Source of the DNA: Microthrixaceae bacterium
GTDB taxonomy: Bacteria > Actinomycetota > Acidimicrobiia > Acidimicrobiales > Acidimicrobilacustridaceae
Length of the DNA: 64,000 nt
Direction: 5' to 3'
NCBI GenBank assembly: GCA_947446975.1
Contig: CANFHM010000004.1
Coordinates: forward strand, 1 to 64,000
The notes under the pieces were generated by a model. The model had not been told where the DNA came from. It saw only the letters and a program-made list of their open reading frames with translations, and did not search any database. This document shows positions 17,514 to 26,415 of this stretch, one piece after another. Position numbers and translations under genes: made by a program. Every line of letters begins with the position of its first letter. Positions within the stretch are counted from its first letter, which is position 1.

Positions 17514-19541
17514 ATGCTGAAGCGATCAGGCGGGCGACGTCGAGCACTCATCGATGGAGGTGGCACAGCACTTGCCGTCGTCGTGGCGCTCACCACGATC
17601 CTCGCCGGCACCTCCGCCGCCGCGACCGCACCGACCGCACCGACCGCACCCGCGACGGTCCGGGCGGTGGCCGGCATCACGTCGGCCACGGTCACCTGGA
17701 GCCGATCCACCCGGACGGGCGGGTCGGCGGTCACGTCCTATCGGACGTGGGCCGTGGAGGATCCGGCGAAGTCCTGCTCCACCACGACGACCCTCTCGTG
17801 CACCATCACCGGGCTCACCGATCGGCCCTACACCTTCGTCGTCACCGCCTCGAACAGGATCGGCACCTCGACGCCGTCAGGTCGCTCGCCAGCGGTCACA
17901 CCAACGGTCTCCGTTCCCGAGCAGCCCCGCAACGTCGTCGGAGCGTCCGGTGATGGCGCAGTGGTCGTCGCCTGGGCGGCACCCGCCGGTGACGGGGGTC
18001 GACCCATCACCGAGTACCGGGTCACCGCCGTGCAGGATCCCACCAGGTCGTGCACCACCACGGTCGGGCTCTCATGCACGGTTCGCGGGCTCACCAACGG
18101 GCGCGCCTACATGTTCACCGTGCGTGCCGCGAACGCGATCGGCACCGGTCCACCCTCGACACCCTCGGCGGCGAAGGCCGCGTTCGCCCTCCCGATGCTC
18201 ACGAGCCACGACGGCATCAAGAAGATCGAGCATGTCGTGATCATCATGCAGGAGAACCGATCCTTCGACAGCTACTTCGGTACCTTCCCCGGGGCCAACG
18301 GCATCCCGATGGAGAACGGCGTCCCCACGGTCTGCGCCCCGGACGATCGCACCGGCATCTGCGTGAAACCGTTCCACAGCAGCAAGATCTTCGAGACCGC
18401 AGGCCCGCACAGCGCCGCCAGTGCCGCCTCGGACATCGACGGCGGGTTGATGGATGGCTTCGTGAAGCTCGCCAATTCCGCGCTGGTCAACTGCGGAAAG
18501 GCGGGACGCCCGGCCTGCGACAAGTTCTCGCCCACCGACGTGATGGGCTGGCACGACGCCCGGGACATCCCGAACTACTGGAAGTACGCCGAGAACTTCG
18601 TGCTGCAGGACAACATGTTCGAGCCCACATCGTCGTGGAGCCTGCCGCAGCATCTGGCGATGGTGTCGGGCTGGTCGGCGAAGTGCCCGATCCTGCGTGA
18701 TCCGATGAGCTGCGTCTCCGAACTGGGCCCGGCCACGAACCTCTCGACCAACGATCTCCTCGAGCAGTGGATCAGCGGGTCGAACCCGGCGATCCCCGAT
18801 CCGAACGCGGCCTGGACCGATCTCACGCATCTGCTGTTCAAGAAGAACATCTCCTGGGGCTACTACGTCGCCGAGGGCAACGAACCCGACTGCCGCGACG
18901 ATGCCGCCGACTGCCTGCCCCATCGCCAGAAGTCCGACACGCCCGGGATCTGGAATCCCCTTCCGCTCTTCTGGACCGTCCGTGACAACAAGCAGCTCGG
19001 GAACATCCAGCCGCATGTGAATCTCATGAACGCGGCCAGGAACGGCACGCTGCCTGCGGTGTCATGGGTGGTGCCCGATGACGCCCATTCGGAACACGCC
19101 CCTGCGTCCATCACCGGCGGACAGTCCTATGTCACGGCGATCGTCAACGCGATCATGTCGGGCCCGAACTGGGCGACCACGGCGATCTTCATCAGCTGGG
19201 ATGACTGGGGCGGCTTCTACGACCACGTCGTCCCACCGGTGGTGGATCAGAACGGGTACGGCCTGCGGGTGCCCGGACTCGTGATCTCCCCGTACGCCAA
19301 GAAGGGCTACGTGGACCACCAGATCCTCAGTCACGACGCCTACCTCAAGTTCATCGAGGACGTGTTCCTCGATGGGCAGCGGATCGACCCGCGCACCGAT
19401 GGCCGACCTGACTCGCGCCCCACCGTCCGCGAGAGCCTTCCCATTCTGGGCGACCTCGCCGAGTCGTTCGACTTCACGCAAGCGCCGCGGAAGCCACTGC
19501 TGCTGTCCACGAATCCAACCCCGGGCCCGGCCTCACGCTGA
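17514..19541 (+). CDS. secreted phosphoesterase (phospholipase C / acid phosphatase type) with two Fn3 domains
   Basis: A 675-residue exported enzyme: signal segment (ALAVVVALTTILAGTSAAA) to about residue 40, two fibronectin type III domains at about 44-130 and 138-222, then the phosphoesterase. The diagnostic motif HVVIIMQENRSFDSYFG is at 240-256 and SWDDWGGFYDHV near 561, as in AcpA and bacterial phospholipase C. Substrates may be phospholipids or phosphomonoesters. The basic N-terminus has no clear Tat motif. N-terminal Fn3 domains are unusual for the family and suggest surface or polysaccharide binding. The start is preceded by TATGAT at six bases. Confidence 0.87.
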   Translation: MLKRSGGRRRALIDGGGTALAVVVALTTILAGTSAAATAPTAPTAPATVRAVAGITSATVTWSRSTRTGGSAVTSYRTWAVEDPAKSCSTTTTLSCTITGLTDRPYTFVVTASNRIGTSTPSGRSPAVTPTVSVPEQPRNVVGASGDGAVVVAWAAPAGDGGRPITEYRVTAVQDPTRSCTTTVGLSCTVRGLTNGRAYMFTVRAANAIGTGPPSTPSAAKAAFALPMLTSHDGIKKIEHVVIIMQENRSFDSYFGTFPGANGIPMENGVPTVCAPDDRTGICVKPFHSSKIFETAGPHSAASAASDIDGGLMDGFVKLANSALVNCGKAGRPACDKFSPTDVMGWHDARDIPNYWKYAENFVLQDNMFEPTSSWSLPQHLAMVSGWSAKCPILRDPMSCVSELGPATNLSTNDLLEQWISGSNPAIPDPNAAWTDLTHLLFKKNISWGYYVAEGNEPDCRDDAADCLPHRQKSDTPGIWNPLPLFWTVRDNKQLGNIQPHVNLMNAARNGTLPAVSWVVPDDAHSEHAPASITGGQSYVTAIVNAIMSGPNWATTAIFISWDDWGGFYDHVVPPVVDQNGYGLRVPGLVISPYAKKGYVDHQILSHDAYLKFIEDVFLDGQRIDPRTDGRPDSRPTVRESLPILGDLAESFDFTQAPRKPLLLSTNPTPGPASR

Positions 19542-19560
19542 GGCCTGCGCCCGCCCGGTC

Positions 19561-20400
19561 TCAGAACCCCAGTCGGTCGAGCGCGCTGGCCTGACGCTGC
19601 CAGTCCTTGTCGACCTTCACGAACAGTTCGACGAAGGCTCCCGGCGGCAGCTGCTCGCGGACGTTGATCCCCACCTGCTTGAGCACCGACCCCTTGCGAC
19701 CGATGACGATGCCCTTCTGGGAATCACGTTCCACGAGGATCTCGACACGGATCCTCGGCCATTCCCATTCCACGACCCGGGTGGCGATCGAATGCGGGAG
19801 TTCATCGCGGGTGACGGCCAGCAACTGCTCGCGGACCAGCTCGGCGACCCAGAACGCCTCGGGCACATCGGTGACCGTGTCGTCGGGGTACCAGGCCGGG
19901 CCTTCGGGGAGGCGGGAGATGATCTCGTCGACGAGCGCCTCGATGCCCTCACCGGTCCTGGCCGACACCGGGAAGTAGGCCGATCGATCGAGCTGATCGG
20001 CGGCCCGGGCGAGCTGGGCGATGACCTGTTCGGCCGAGGCGATGTCGGTCTTGTTCACGATGACGATGGCATCGGCAGGCATCTGCTCGGCGACGAATCG
20101 ATCGCCGGGGCCGATGGGTCCGGTGGCATCGACCACCATGCACACGACATCCACACCGGTGGCGGCATCGGTGGCAGTGGCGTTGAGCCGCTCTCCGAGC
20201 AATGTGCGCGGCCGATGGATGCCCGGGGTGTCGACGAACACGACCTGCACATCGGGTCGGTTCAGCACCCCGCGGATCTGGGAGCGGGTGGTCTGCGGCT
20301 TGTCGGAGGTGATGGCCACCTTCGTGCCGAGGATGCGGTTGAGCAGCGTCGACTTGCCCACGTTCGGTCGTCCCACGATCGAGACGAATCCGGATCTCAT
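19561..20400 (-). CDS. era: GTPase Era
   Basis: A 279-residue Era. G1 GRPNVGKS is near residues 10-17, G3 DTPG near 60, G4 NKTD near 117, and the C-terminal KH RNA-binding domain has VIGRKGSVLKQVG. It binds 16S rRNA and monitors 30S assembly. Its ATG overlaps the stop of the CNNM gene by four bases, and it ends the phoH-ybeY-CNNM-era operon. It is convergent with the phosphoesterase gene. Confidence 0.96.
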   Translation of the reverse strand: MRSGFVSIVGRPNVGKSTLLNRILGTKVAITSDKPQTTRSQIRGVLNRPDVQVVFVDTPGIHRPRTLLGERLNATATDAATGVDVVCMVVDATGPIGPGDRFVAEQMPADAIVIVNKTDIASAEQVIAQLARAADQLDRSAYFPVSARTGEGIEALVDEIISRLPEGPAWYPDDTVTDVPEAFWVAELVREQLLAVTRDELPHSIATRVVEWEWPRIRVEILVERDSQKGIVIGRKGSVLKQVGINVREQLPPGAFVELFVKVDKDWQRQASALDRLGF

Positions 20401-21698
20401 GTCGAGCTCTCCTGTACCTCTTGCGGTCCATCGATCGGTTCGATGTGCACGGCGCCGATCCGACGACCGACGACATTCTCGGCGCGCAGGCGGTGTCCGT
20501 CACAGTCGGCGCTCTCACCGGACACGGGGACCCGACCGAGCAGATGGAACATGAGCCCCCCGATCGTGTCCCAGTCGCCCTCGGGGAGGTCGGTCCCGAG
20601 CAGTTCCACCACCTCGTCGAGCGGCAGTCGGGCGTTGACCCGCAGCGCCCCACCGGGCAGGCGCACCACCATCGGGTCCTCCCGATCGAACTCGTCGACG
20701 ATCTCACCCACGAGCTCCTCGAGCACATCCTCGAGCGTGACGAGGCCGGCGGTGCCGCCGTACTCGTCGACGACCACGGCGAGGTGGAACTTGCGGGCCT
20801 GCATCTCGGGCAGCAGTTCGGCGATCCGCTTGGTCTCGGGCACGAAATGCGCACGTCGCATGGCCCGGGTGATCACCTCGGCGCCGCGCCCGCTCCGATC
20901 CGCTCGCATGAGGTCCTTGGCGTAGGCGACGCCGACGATGTCGTCGATGCCCTCACCGCAGACCGGCACCCGACTGCGCCCGGCGGCGAGTGCCACCTCG
21001 AGCGCATCGGACACCGTGACGTCGTCGTCCACGGTGACCATGTCGGGACGCGGAGCCATGACCTCGCGGCAGATCGTGTCGCCGAACTCGATGATCTGCT
21101 CGATGAGCACCCGTTCCTCGGCCTGGATGACATCCTCCTCGACCGCCGCATCGGCGAGCGCCAGGATCTCGTCCTCGGAGACGTACTGGCTCTCCTTCGA
21201 CGCCCGCCCCGGGAGCAGCAGGTTGGCGATGCCGATCGATGCACCCGAGAGCAGCCGGACGGGCCAGAACCGCACCAGCAGGAACACCGGTGAGGCGGTG
21301 AGCTGCGCCGCCCGCTCCAGATGCTCGAGCGCCCACAGGCGGGGGGCGGCGTCGGCGAGCACGTACACGACGAGCACGTTGACGACGCCCGACACGGCCA
21401 GGCCCTGCAGCCCGCGGTGATGTTCGAACACGGCGCCGACGATGGCGGCCTCGGTGAGCAGCAGCGACAGCACGATCAGCTTCAGCGGGTTCATGAAGCG
21501 ATCCGGATGCGAGGTGAGCTGCAGGAGGTGCCGGGTGCCCCAGCGACCGTCGTCGATCATGGACTGCGCCCGCGAGCGGGTGATGCGCAGGAGCGCGGTC
21601 TCGGCGATGGACAGATACGCCGACACCGCGATCAGCGATGCCACGACCACCGTGACCACGAACTCCGAACTTCCGAAGAACGAGGAGATGGAACTCAT
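20397..21698 (-). CDS. CNNM/CorC-type membrane transporter (hemolysin-like)
   Basis: A 433-residue protein: N-terminal DUF21 membrane domain (three to four helices in residues 10-150), a paired CBS region at about 190-330 (MAPRPDMVTVDDD and DEYGGTAGLVTLEDVLEEL), and a CorC_HlyC domain at the C-terminus. The family is tied to Mg2+/Co2+ export or homeostasis and was formerly named hemolysin. The position between ybeY and era is the usual actinobacterial arrangement. The start lies six bases from the ybeY stop. Confidence 0.92.
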   Translation of the reverse strand: MSSISSFFGSSEFVVTVVVASLIAVSAYLSIAETALLRITRSRAQSMIDDGRWGTRHLLQLTSHPDRFMNPLKLIVLSLLLTEAAIVGAVFEHHRGLQGLAVSGVVNVLVVYVLADAAPRLWALEHLERAAQLTASPVFLLVRFWPVRLLSGASIGIANLLLPGRASKESQYVSEDEILALADAAVEEDVIQAEERVLIEQIIEFGDTICREVMAPRPDMVTVDDDVTVSDALEVALAAGRSRVPVCGEGIDDIVGVAYAKDLMRADRSGRGAEVITRAMRRAHFVPETKRIAELLPEMQARKFHLAVVVDEYGGTAGLVTLEDVLEELVGEIVDEFDREDPMVVRLPGGALRVNARLPLDEVVELLGTDLPEGDWDTIGGLMFHLLGRVPVSGESADCDGHRLRAENVVGRRIGAVHIEPIDGPQEVQESST

Positions 21699-21703
21699 GT
21701 CAG

Positions 21704-22309
21704 TCAGTCCTCATCGGAACGTTCGAGACGCAGCGCCGCCCATGGGTCGGCGGCGAGCGGACCATGATGGGCCGCCAGCAGCACACTCTCGCGGCCCTGC
21801 ATCGCCTCGCGCCCGATGTCATCGGCGTGGTCCATGCCGAGCAGATGCAGGATGCCGTGCACCACGAGCAGCGCCACCTCGTCATCGAACGAACCGGCGT
21901 GGGTCGGAGCGTTGCGATCGGCGACCATCGGGCAGATCACGACGTCGCCGAGCAGCAGCGGCAGTTCATCCTCGATGTCGTCATCGCGATCGGGTCCCGG
22001 TCCTCCAGCGTCGGGCCAGCGACCGGGAGGGTCACCGTCGCCGTCGATGGGGAACGAGAGCACATCGGTGGGTCCGTCGGACCCCATGAACCGCGTGTTC
22101 AGGTCCGTGATCGTGGCCTCATCGACGAACATGACGGAGAGTTCGCACTCCCCCTCCACGCCCTCGTCGGCGAGCACGGCGAGGGCCAGGCGCTGCCAGC
22201 GATCGAGGTCGATCGTGACATGTCGCTGCTCGTCGGACACGAAGACCGTGACCTCACCATCGGCCGGGCCCCGCCGGCGGGCCCGATGCGAACGCGGCGG
22301 CTCGGTCAC
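21704..22309 (-). CDS. ybeY: endoribonuclease YbeY
   Basis: A 201-residue YbeY. The three zinc-binding histidines are in HGILHLLGMDH, with the family motif NTRFMGSDGPTDVLSFP upstream. It matures the 16S rRNA 3' end. An acidic insert (PDAGGPGPDRDDDIED) follows DVLSFPID, and about 35 residues extend past the active site. The ATG overlaps the phoH stop by four bases. Confidence 0.95.
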   Translation of the reverse strand: MTEPPRSHRARRRGPADGEVTVFVSDEQRHVTIDLDRWQRLALAVLADEGVEGECELSVMFVDEATITDLNTRFMGSDGPTDVLSFPIDGDGDPPGRWPDAGGPGPDRDDDIEDELPLLLGDVVICPMVADRNAPTHAGSFDDEVALLVVHGILHLLGMDHADDIGREAMQGRESVLLAAHHGPLAADPWAALRLERSDED

Positions 22310-23256
22310 TGGTGATCCACCGCCGCTTCATAGGCCGACACGATGTCCTGCACGATGCGATGCCGCACGACGTCCGCAGCGGTCAGCTTGACCCAGGCCA
22401 GTCCATCGATGTGGCTGAGCACCGGTTCGAGACCGAGCAACCCGCTGCGACCGCCCTGGAGATCGACCTGGGTGGTGTCGCCGGTGACGACGACCTTGGA
22501 ACCGAAGCCGATGCGGGTGAGGAACATCTTCATCTGCTCGGGCGTGGTGTTCTGCGCCTCGTCGAGGATGATGAACGAGTTGTTGAGCGTGCGGCCGCGC
22601 ATGAACGCCAGCGGGGCCACCTCGACAGTGCCCCGCTCGAGCATCCGCTGGGCACCCTCGGCCTCGAGCATGTCGTGGAGGGCGTCGTAGAGCGGACGCA
22701 GGTAGGGGTCGACCTTGGCCATCAGATCGCCGGGCAGGAACCCGAGGCGCTCGCCGGCCTCCACCGCCGGGCGGGTGAGGATGATGCGATCCACCTCCTT
22801 GTTCTGCAGGGCCTGCACCGCCATCGCCACCGCCAGCCAGCTCTTGCCGGTGCCGGCGGGGCCGACCCCGAAGGTGACGATGTTGCGGCGGATGGCGTCG
22901 ATGTAGCGCTTCTGTCCGCTGGTCTTGGGCCGGACCATGCGCCCGCGCGAGCTGCGCAGCACATCGGTGGTGAGCACCTCGGAGGGTCGCTCGTCAGCGC
23001 GCACCATGTCGATGCTCCGGCGCACGGCCACCGGCTCGAGCACCTGACCCTGCTGGAGCAGCACGACCAGCTCCTCGAAGAGGCGCCCGACCTGCTCGGC
23101 CTGGGCTCCCGCCACGCTGATCTCGTTGCCGCGCACATGCACGACGACCTCGGGGAAGGCGTCCTCGACGAGACGCAGCAGTTCGTCGCGCTGGCCCAGC
23201 AGACCGGGCATGAGGTGGTTGCCGGGGACATGCACGATGACGGTGGATTTCGACAT
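22306..23256 (-). CDS. PhoH family protein
   Basis: A 316-residue PhoH-type ATPase. Walker A is [11 protein letters not shown] near residue 137 and Walker [12 protein letters not shown] near 235, with an N-terminal KH-like segment ([13 protein letters not shown]). The biochemical role of actinobacterial PhoH-like proteins is not settled; linkage to ybeY and era suggests an RNA function. The first gene of a four-gene operon. TAGGCT lies eight bases upstream of the ATG, so transcription is probably leaderless. Confidence 0.93.
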   Translation of the reverse strand: MSKSTVIVHVPGNHLMPGLLGQRDELLRLVEDAFPEVVVHVRGNEISVAGAQAEQVGRLFEELVVLLQQGQVLEPVAVRRSIDMVRADERPSEVLTTDVLRSSRGRMVRPKTSGQKRYIDAIRRNIVTFGVGPAGTGKSWLAVAMAVQALQNKEVDRIILTRPAVEAGERLGFLPGDLMAKVDPYLRPLYDALHDMLEAEGAQRMLERGTVEVAPLAFMRGRTLNNSFIILDEAQNTTPEQMKMFLTRIGFGSKVVVTGDTTQVDLQGGRSGLLGLEPVLSHIDGLAWVKLTAADVVRHRIVQDIVSAYEAAVDHQ

Positions 23257-23353
23257 TTGCTCACAGCCTAGAGGCGGGCCATTCGGCCCTCACCCCCGAA
23301 GGGACCCGCTGGCAGGATCGATCGGCTCGGTGACCCGACACGAGGAGCGCGTG

Positions 23354-23914
23354 ATGCACGACGACGAGGATCGTGGACTGCAGGACTGGATGAGCGATGC
23401 TGGGATCTCCGAGGCCGCCCGGCGGCGGCGACGCCTCGGATCATGGCGTTCCCATGGCCCCGACGAGGCCACCTTCGTAGGGGTCCTCGCCGATCTCGCC
23501 GATCGCCGGTATCCGGTGCGCGTCACTCTCGGCGCCGATCGCCAGCACGTCGGCGTCATTCTCGACATGCAGCGCAGCTGGGTCATCCTCAACTCCCGCG
23601 ACGATCGTCAGGTGGGGTTGCGCATCCGATCGATCCTCGCCGTCGACTGCGAGGAGGTGGGGCTTCCGTTCGGGGATCGGTCCCACGGGAACGCATCCGG
23701 TCAGTTCGGTGCTGTCGTCGGTGACGGCACCGACCGTGTCATCGAATCGCTGACCGATCCCGCCGGACGGCTCAGCCTGCGATGCGGTGTGCTGACGACC
23801 TCGGGCAGTCTCCGCTCGCTGACCCCGGAACTCGCCGTGATGGAGACCAGCGGGGGCCTGCGCTACCTGCCGCTCGACGCCGTGGACGAGGTGATCGGTT
23901 CCATCCGCTCCTGA
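23354..23914 (+). CDS. hypothetical protein (186 residues)
   Basis: No family is recognised. An acidic start (MHDDEDRGLQDWMSDAGI) is followed by an Arg run (ARRRRRLGSWR) and a beta-rich body (VRVTLGADRQHVGVILDMQRSWVILNS split between strands) ending YLPLDAVDEVIGSI, which resembles small cytoplasmic beta-barrel regulators only in outline. The ATG at 23354 follows GAGGAG at a short distance; GTG 23351 is adjacent. It overlaps tail to tail with the HTH gene by 52 bases. Divergent from phoH. Confidence 0.75.
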   Translation: MHDDEDRGLQDWMSDAGISEAARRRRRLGSWRSHGPDEATFVGVLADLADRRYPVRVTLGADRQHVGVILDMQRSWVILNSRDDRQVGLRIRSILAVDCEEVGLPFGDRSHGNASGQFGAVVGDGTDRVIESLTDPAGRLSLRCGVLTTSGSLRSLTPELAVMETSGGLRYLPLDAVDEVIGSIRS

Positions 23915-24162
23915 GCGCCGGTGGCGTCGGGGTAGAGGTGCTCGAGTGATCCGGGCGCGATCCGACAGCGCTCGACGAATGCATCGACCTCATGGCGCTT
24001 GAGACGGATGACGCGACCGAAGCGATAGGCCGGCAGCTGGCCCTCGTCGATGAGGCGGTAGAGGGTGCGGGTGCGCAGACCGAGCGTGTCGGCGGCCTCG
24101 CCGCTGCTCATCCATTCAGTGGGGGGCGCAGTGGGCGCGGATGCGGGTCGTCGATCATCCAT
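23863..24162 (-). CDS. excisionase-type helix-turn-helix protein
   Basis: A 99-residue DNA-binding protein with a MerR/excisionase-type HTH: WMSSGEAADTLGLRTRTLYR then GQLPAYRFGRVIRLKRHEV at residues 17-60. Proteins of this shape ending GSLEHLYP are common actinobacterial regulators and need not be linked to phage excision; no integrase is nearby. It is divergent from the Tad pilus operon with 112 bases between, so it is a candidate regulator of that operon. Its 3' end overlaps the convergent upstream gene. Confidence 0.85.
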   Translation of the reverse strand: MDDRRPASAPTAPPTEWMSSGEAADTLGLRTRTLYRLIDEGQLPAYRFGRVIRLKRHEVDAFVERCRIAPGSLEHLYPDATGAQERMEPITSSTASSGR

Positions 24163-24274
24163 GCCCCAAGGGTACGGATCACCCGGTCGGAGGGAATGGG
24201 CCCGATGACCCCTTCCCGAGACGGCAGAGCATCCCTATGTTCCGCTCCCCACTCACCCGATGGAGGCAGCGACG

Positions 24275-25048
24275 ATGCAGCTGGCGTTCCCCAGATCGAG
24301 CACCGCGACGAGTCATCGCAGCAGTCCGGGGCTGATCCCCCGCGTGATCCCGGGTGTCATCCCGAGGCATCGTGCGGTGATCGGCGGGCTGCTCATCGCG
24401 ATGGCAGCGGCCCTGGCGTTCGTCGCCGCCTCCGGGGGTGGCGGTGTCCCGGGCCGCACGGTCATCGTCGCCAGCCGGGCCATCGCACCCGGCACGAGAG
24501 TCGCTCCCTCCGATCTCGAACTCCGCTCCGGACCCATCTCCGCCGATCTGGCGGCGAACGGCTTCACCGACCTCGACGAACTGCTCGCCGCCACCACCGT
24601 GGCCCCGGTCGGCGCCGGAGAGATCATCCAGCACAGCGCTGTGCGCACCGACGGGGGCGGAGGGTCCGGCGTCGGGCTCTCGTTCCCCATCGACCGCGAG
24701 CATGCGCTCGACGGCGATCTCCGTCCGGGCGACACCGTCGATGTCCTCGCCACCTTCGGCTCGGGACTCGACGCCGAGACGGCCGTGCTCGCCCGATCCG
24801 TCCGACTCGCAGGGATCACCACCACCGACGCCACCTCGGTCACCGGCGCCGGACGGCTCGTCATCACCGCCACCTTCACCGACACCGATCAGCTGCTCGA
24901 CGTGGCCCATGCCGCACAGTCGGCGGCGCTCACCCTGGTCAGGACCACCGGTGCCGTCCCAGGCCCGGCCACGCGGTCGCTCGTCACCAGTCCCGGCGCC
25001 ACGCCCACCTTCGGCGCCGGCACCACCGCCCAGTGGGGGATGCCATGA
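24275..25048 (+). CDS. SAF-domain pilus assembly protein (CpaB/RcpC-like)
   Basis: About 257 residues: one membrane helix (AVIGGLLIAMAAALAFVAAS) near residues 35-55, then a SAF domain (RTVIVASRAIAPGTRVAPSDLELR) and a beta-rich periplasmic part (GLSFPIDREHALDGDLRPGD, DTVDVLATF). CpaB/RcpC proteins stabilise the Tad pilus channel in the periplasm. ATG 24275 is preferred over 24260 because GGAGGC sits at the proper distance upstream. First gene of the pilus operon; the stop overlaps the next start (ATGA). Confidence 0.83.
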   Translation: MQLAFPRSSTATSHRSSPGLIPRVIPGVIPRHRAVIGGLLIAMAAALAFVAASGGGGVPGRTVIVASRAIAPGTRVAPSDLELRSGPISADLAANGFTDLDELLAATTVAPVGAGEIIQHSAVRTDGGGGSGVGLSFPIDREHALDGDLRPGDTVDVLATFGSGLDAETAVLARSVRLAGITTTDATSVTGAGRLVITATFTDTDQLLDVAHAAQSAALTLVRTTGAVPGPATRSLVTSPGATPTFGAGTTAQWGMP

Positions 25049-26415
25049 GGGCGTCGACCTTCTCGGTGGTGGCGGTGGCACCACCACGCACGGCATGGAT
25101 CTCCACCGTCATCGGCTGGTCGAACGACGGTTCACTCGGCATCGACGTCATCCGCTGCGTCTCCATCGAGGAGCTGCGGGCACGGGTCGGTTCGATGCAG
25201 CGGTTCTCGGCCGCACTGATCGACGAGTCCATGCTCGGTCTCGATCGTGAGCTGCTCATGGCCGTGCACGATGCCGGCTCCGCCCCCATCGTCGTCACCC
25301 GGGGCATCAGCCGCCGCCAGTGGGAGTCACTCGGCGCCAGCGCGTGCATCGCCGCCGGCTTCGAAGCGGATGAGCTGCTCCATGTGCTGCGTGCGTGGGC
25401 CGAACCGCTCGACACCCGTGATCGACCCGGGACACTCGAACCAGCCGCCGCCGATCCCGACCGACGCAGTCGTTCCGTCGGCGGCGGCGTCGGGCCCGGC
25501 ACGGAGATCGATCCTGCCCCGGTCCGGGCTCCGCTCGTGGCGGTGCTGGGCGCCGGCGGCTCCGGCACCTCCACGGTGGCCATCGCGCTGGCCCAGGCCT
25601 TCGGTTCGATCGGATCCCGGGTCACGCTCCTCGATGCCTCCCTCGACGCATCGCTCGCGCTCATGGTGGGCAGCACCGGCCTCGTGCCCTCCCTGCAGCA
25701 TCTGGTCGAGCTCCATCGACTCTCGTCTCCGACCGGCGAGGATCTCCGGCCGTTCCTCCACCCGTGTCCGGACCACGGGTTCGCACTCGTCCCGGGTCTC
25801 CGTCGGCATCGGGACTGGACCTCGCTCGGGGATCACGCCGTGGCGGCGACCATCGCATCACTCCGACACTGCAGCGGACTCCTCATCGCCGACATCGATC
25901 CGGATCTCGAGGGCGAATCCGAGACCGGATCCTTCGACATCGCCGATCGGAACTCCCTCTCCCGCAGGATCGCCATGGGCGCCGATGTCGTCGTCGTCAC
26001 CGGTCGCCCCGATCTCGTCGGGGTCAGTCGCATCGTGCGCATCCTCGCCGACCTGATCGAACTCGGCGTCGAGACCTCGTGCATCCGCACGGTGGTGCTC
26101 CGCCCCGCTCGCACCGCGCTCTCCCCCGCCGAGATCCGTCGCAGCCTCGATCACCTCCTGCTCGAACTCCGACCATCGCTGGATCCACCGCCGACCTCCT
26201 TCCTCGACCTGCCCAAGGGGCTCGACGCGCTGATGCTCGACGCACTGCCCCTGCCCGGCAGCTTCGTGGACTCGATGCGATCGATCGTCGAACCGGTTCT
26301 CGGGTCGGGGTGGTCCACCCCCGCCACCTCCGACCCCGTTCCCCGTCCCGCCGGGCCACGGTCCCCGCAGGACGCCGAGCCGATCGTCCCCGGATCACTC
26401 GGGATCGCATCATGA
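25045..26415 (+). CDS. tadZ: TadZ/CpaE-like MinD-family ATPase
   Basis: A 456-residue protein with an N-terminal receiver-like region (residues 1-120) and a MinD/ParA-type ATPase domain from about 165. The P-loop GAGGSGTST near 168-176 lacks the two signature lysines of KGGxGKT, as is seen in some TadZ/CpaE proteins, so ATP hydrolysis may be weak or absent. TadZ positions the pilus machine in the cell. A long open frame upstream is not used: the ATG overlaps the CpaB stop by four bases. Its own stop overlaps tadA in the same way. Confidence 0.84.
   Translation: MRASTFSVVAVAPPRTAWISTVIGWSNDGSLGIDVIRCVSIEELRARVGSMQRFSAALIDESMLGLDRELLMAVHDAGSAPIVVTRGISRRQWESLGASACIAAGFEADELLHVLRAWAEPLDTRDRPGTLEPAAADPDRRSRSVGGGVGPGTEIDPAPVRAPLVAVLGAGGSGTSTVAIALAQAFGSIGSRVTLLDASLDASLALMVGSTGLVPSLQHLVELHRLSSPTGEDLRPFLHPCPDHGFALVPGLRRHRDWTSLGDHAVAATIASLRHCSGLLIADIDPDLEGESETGSFDIADRNSLSRRIAMGADVVVVTGRPDLVGVSRIVRILADLIELGVETSCIRTVVLRPARTALSPAEIRRSLDHLLLELRPSLDPPPTSFLDLPKGLDALMLDALPLPGSFVDSMRSIVEPVLGSGWSTPATSDPVPRPAGPRSPQDAEPIVPGSLGIAS

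Noticed and set aside
23863-24162. An excision gene indicating a prophage or integrative element
   Set aside because: No integrase, attachment repeats or phage genes are near; this HTH type is also a common chromosomal regulator.
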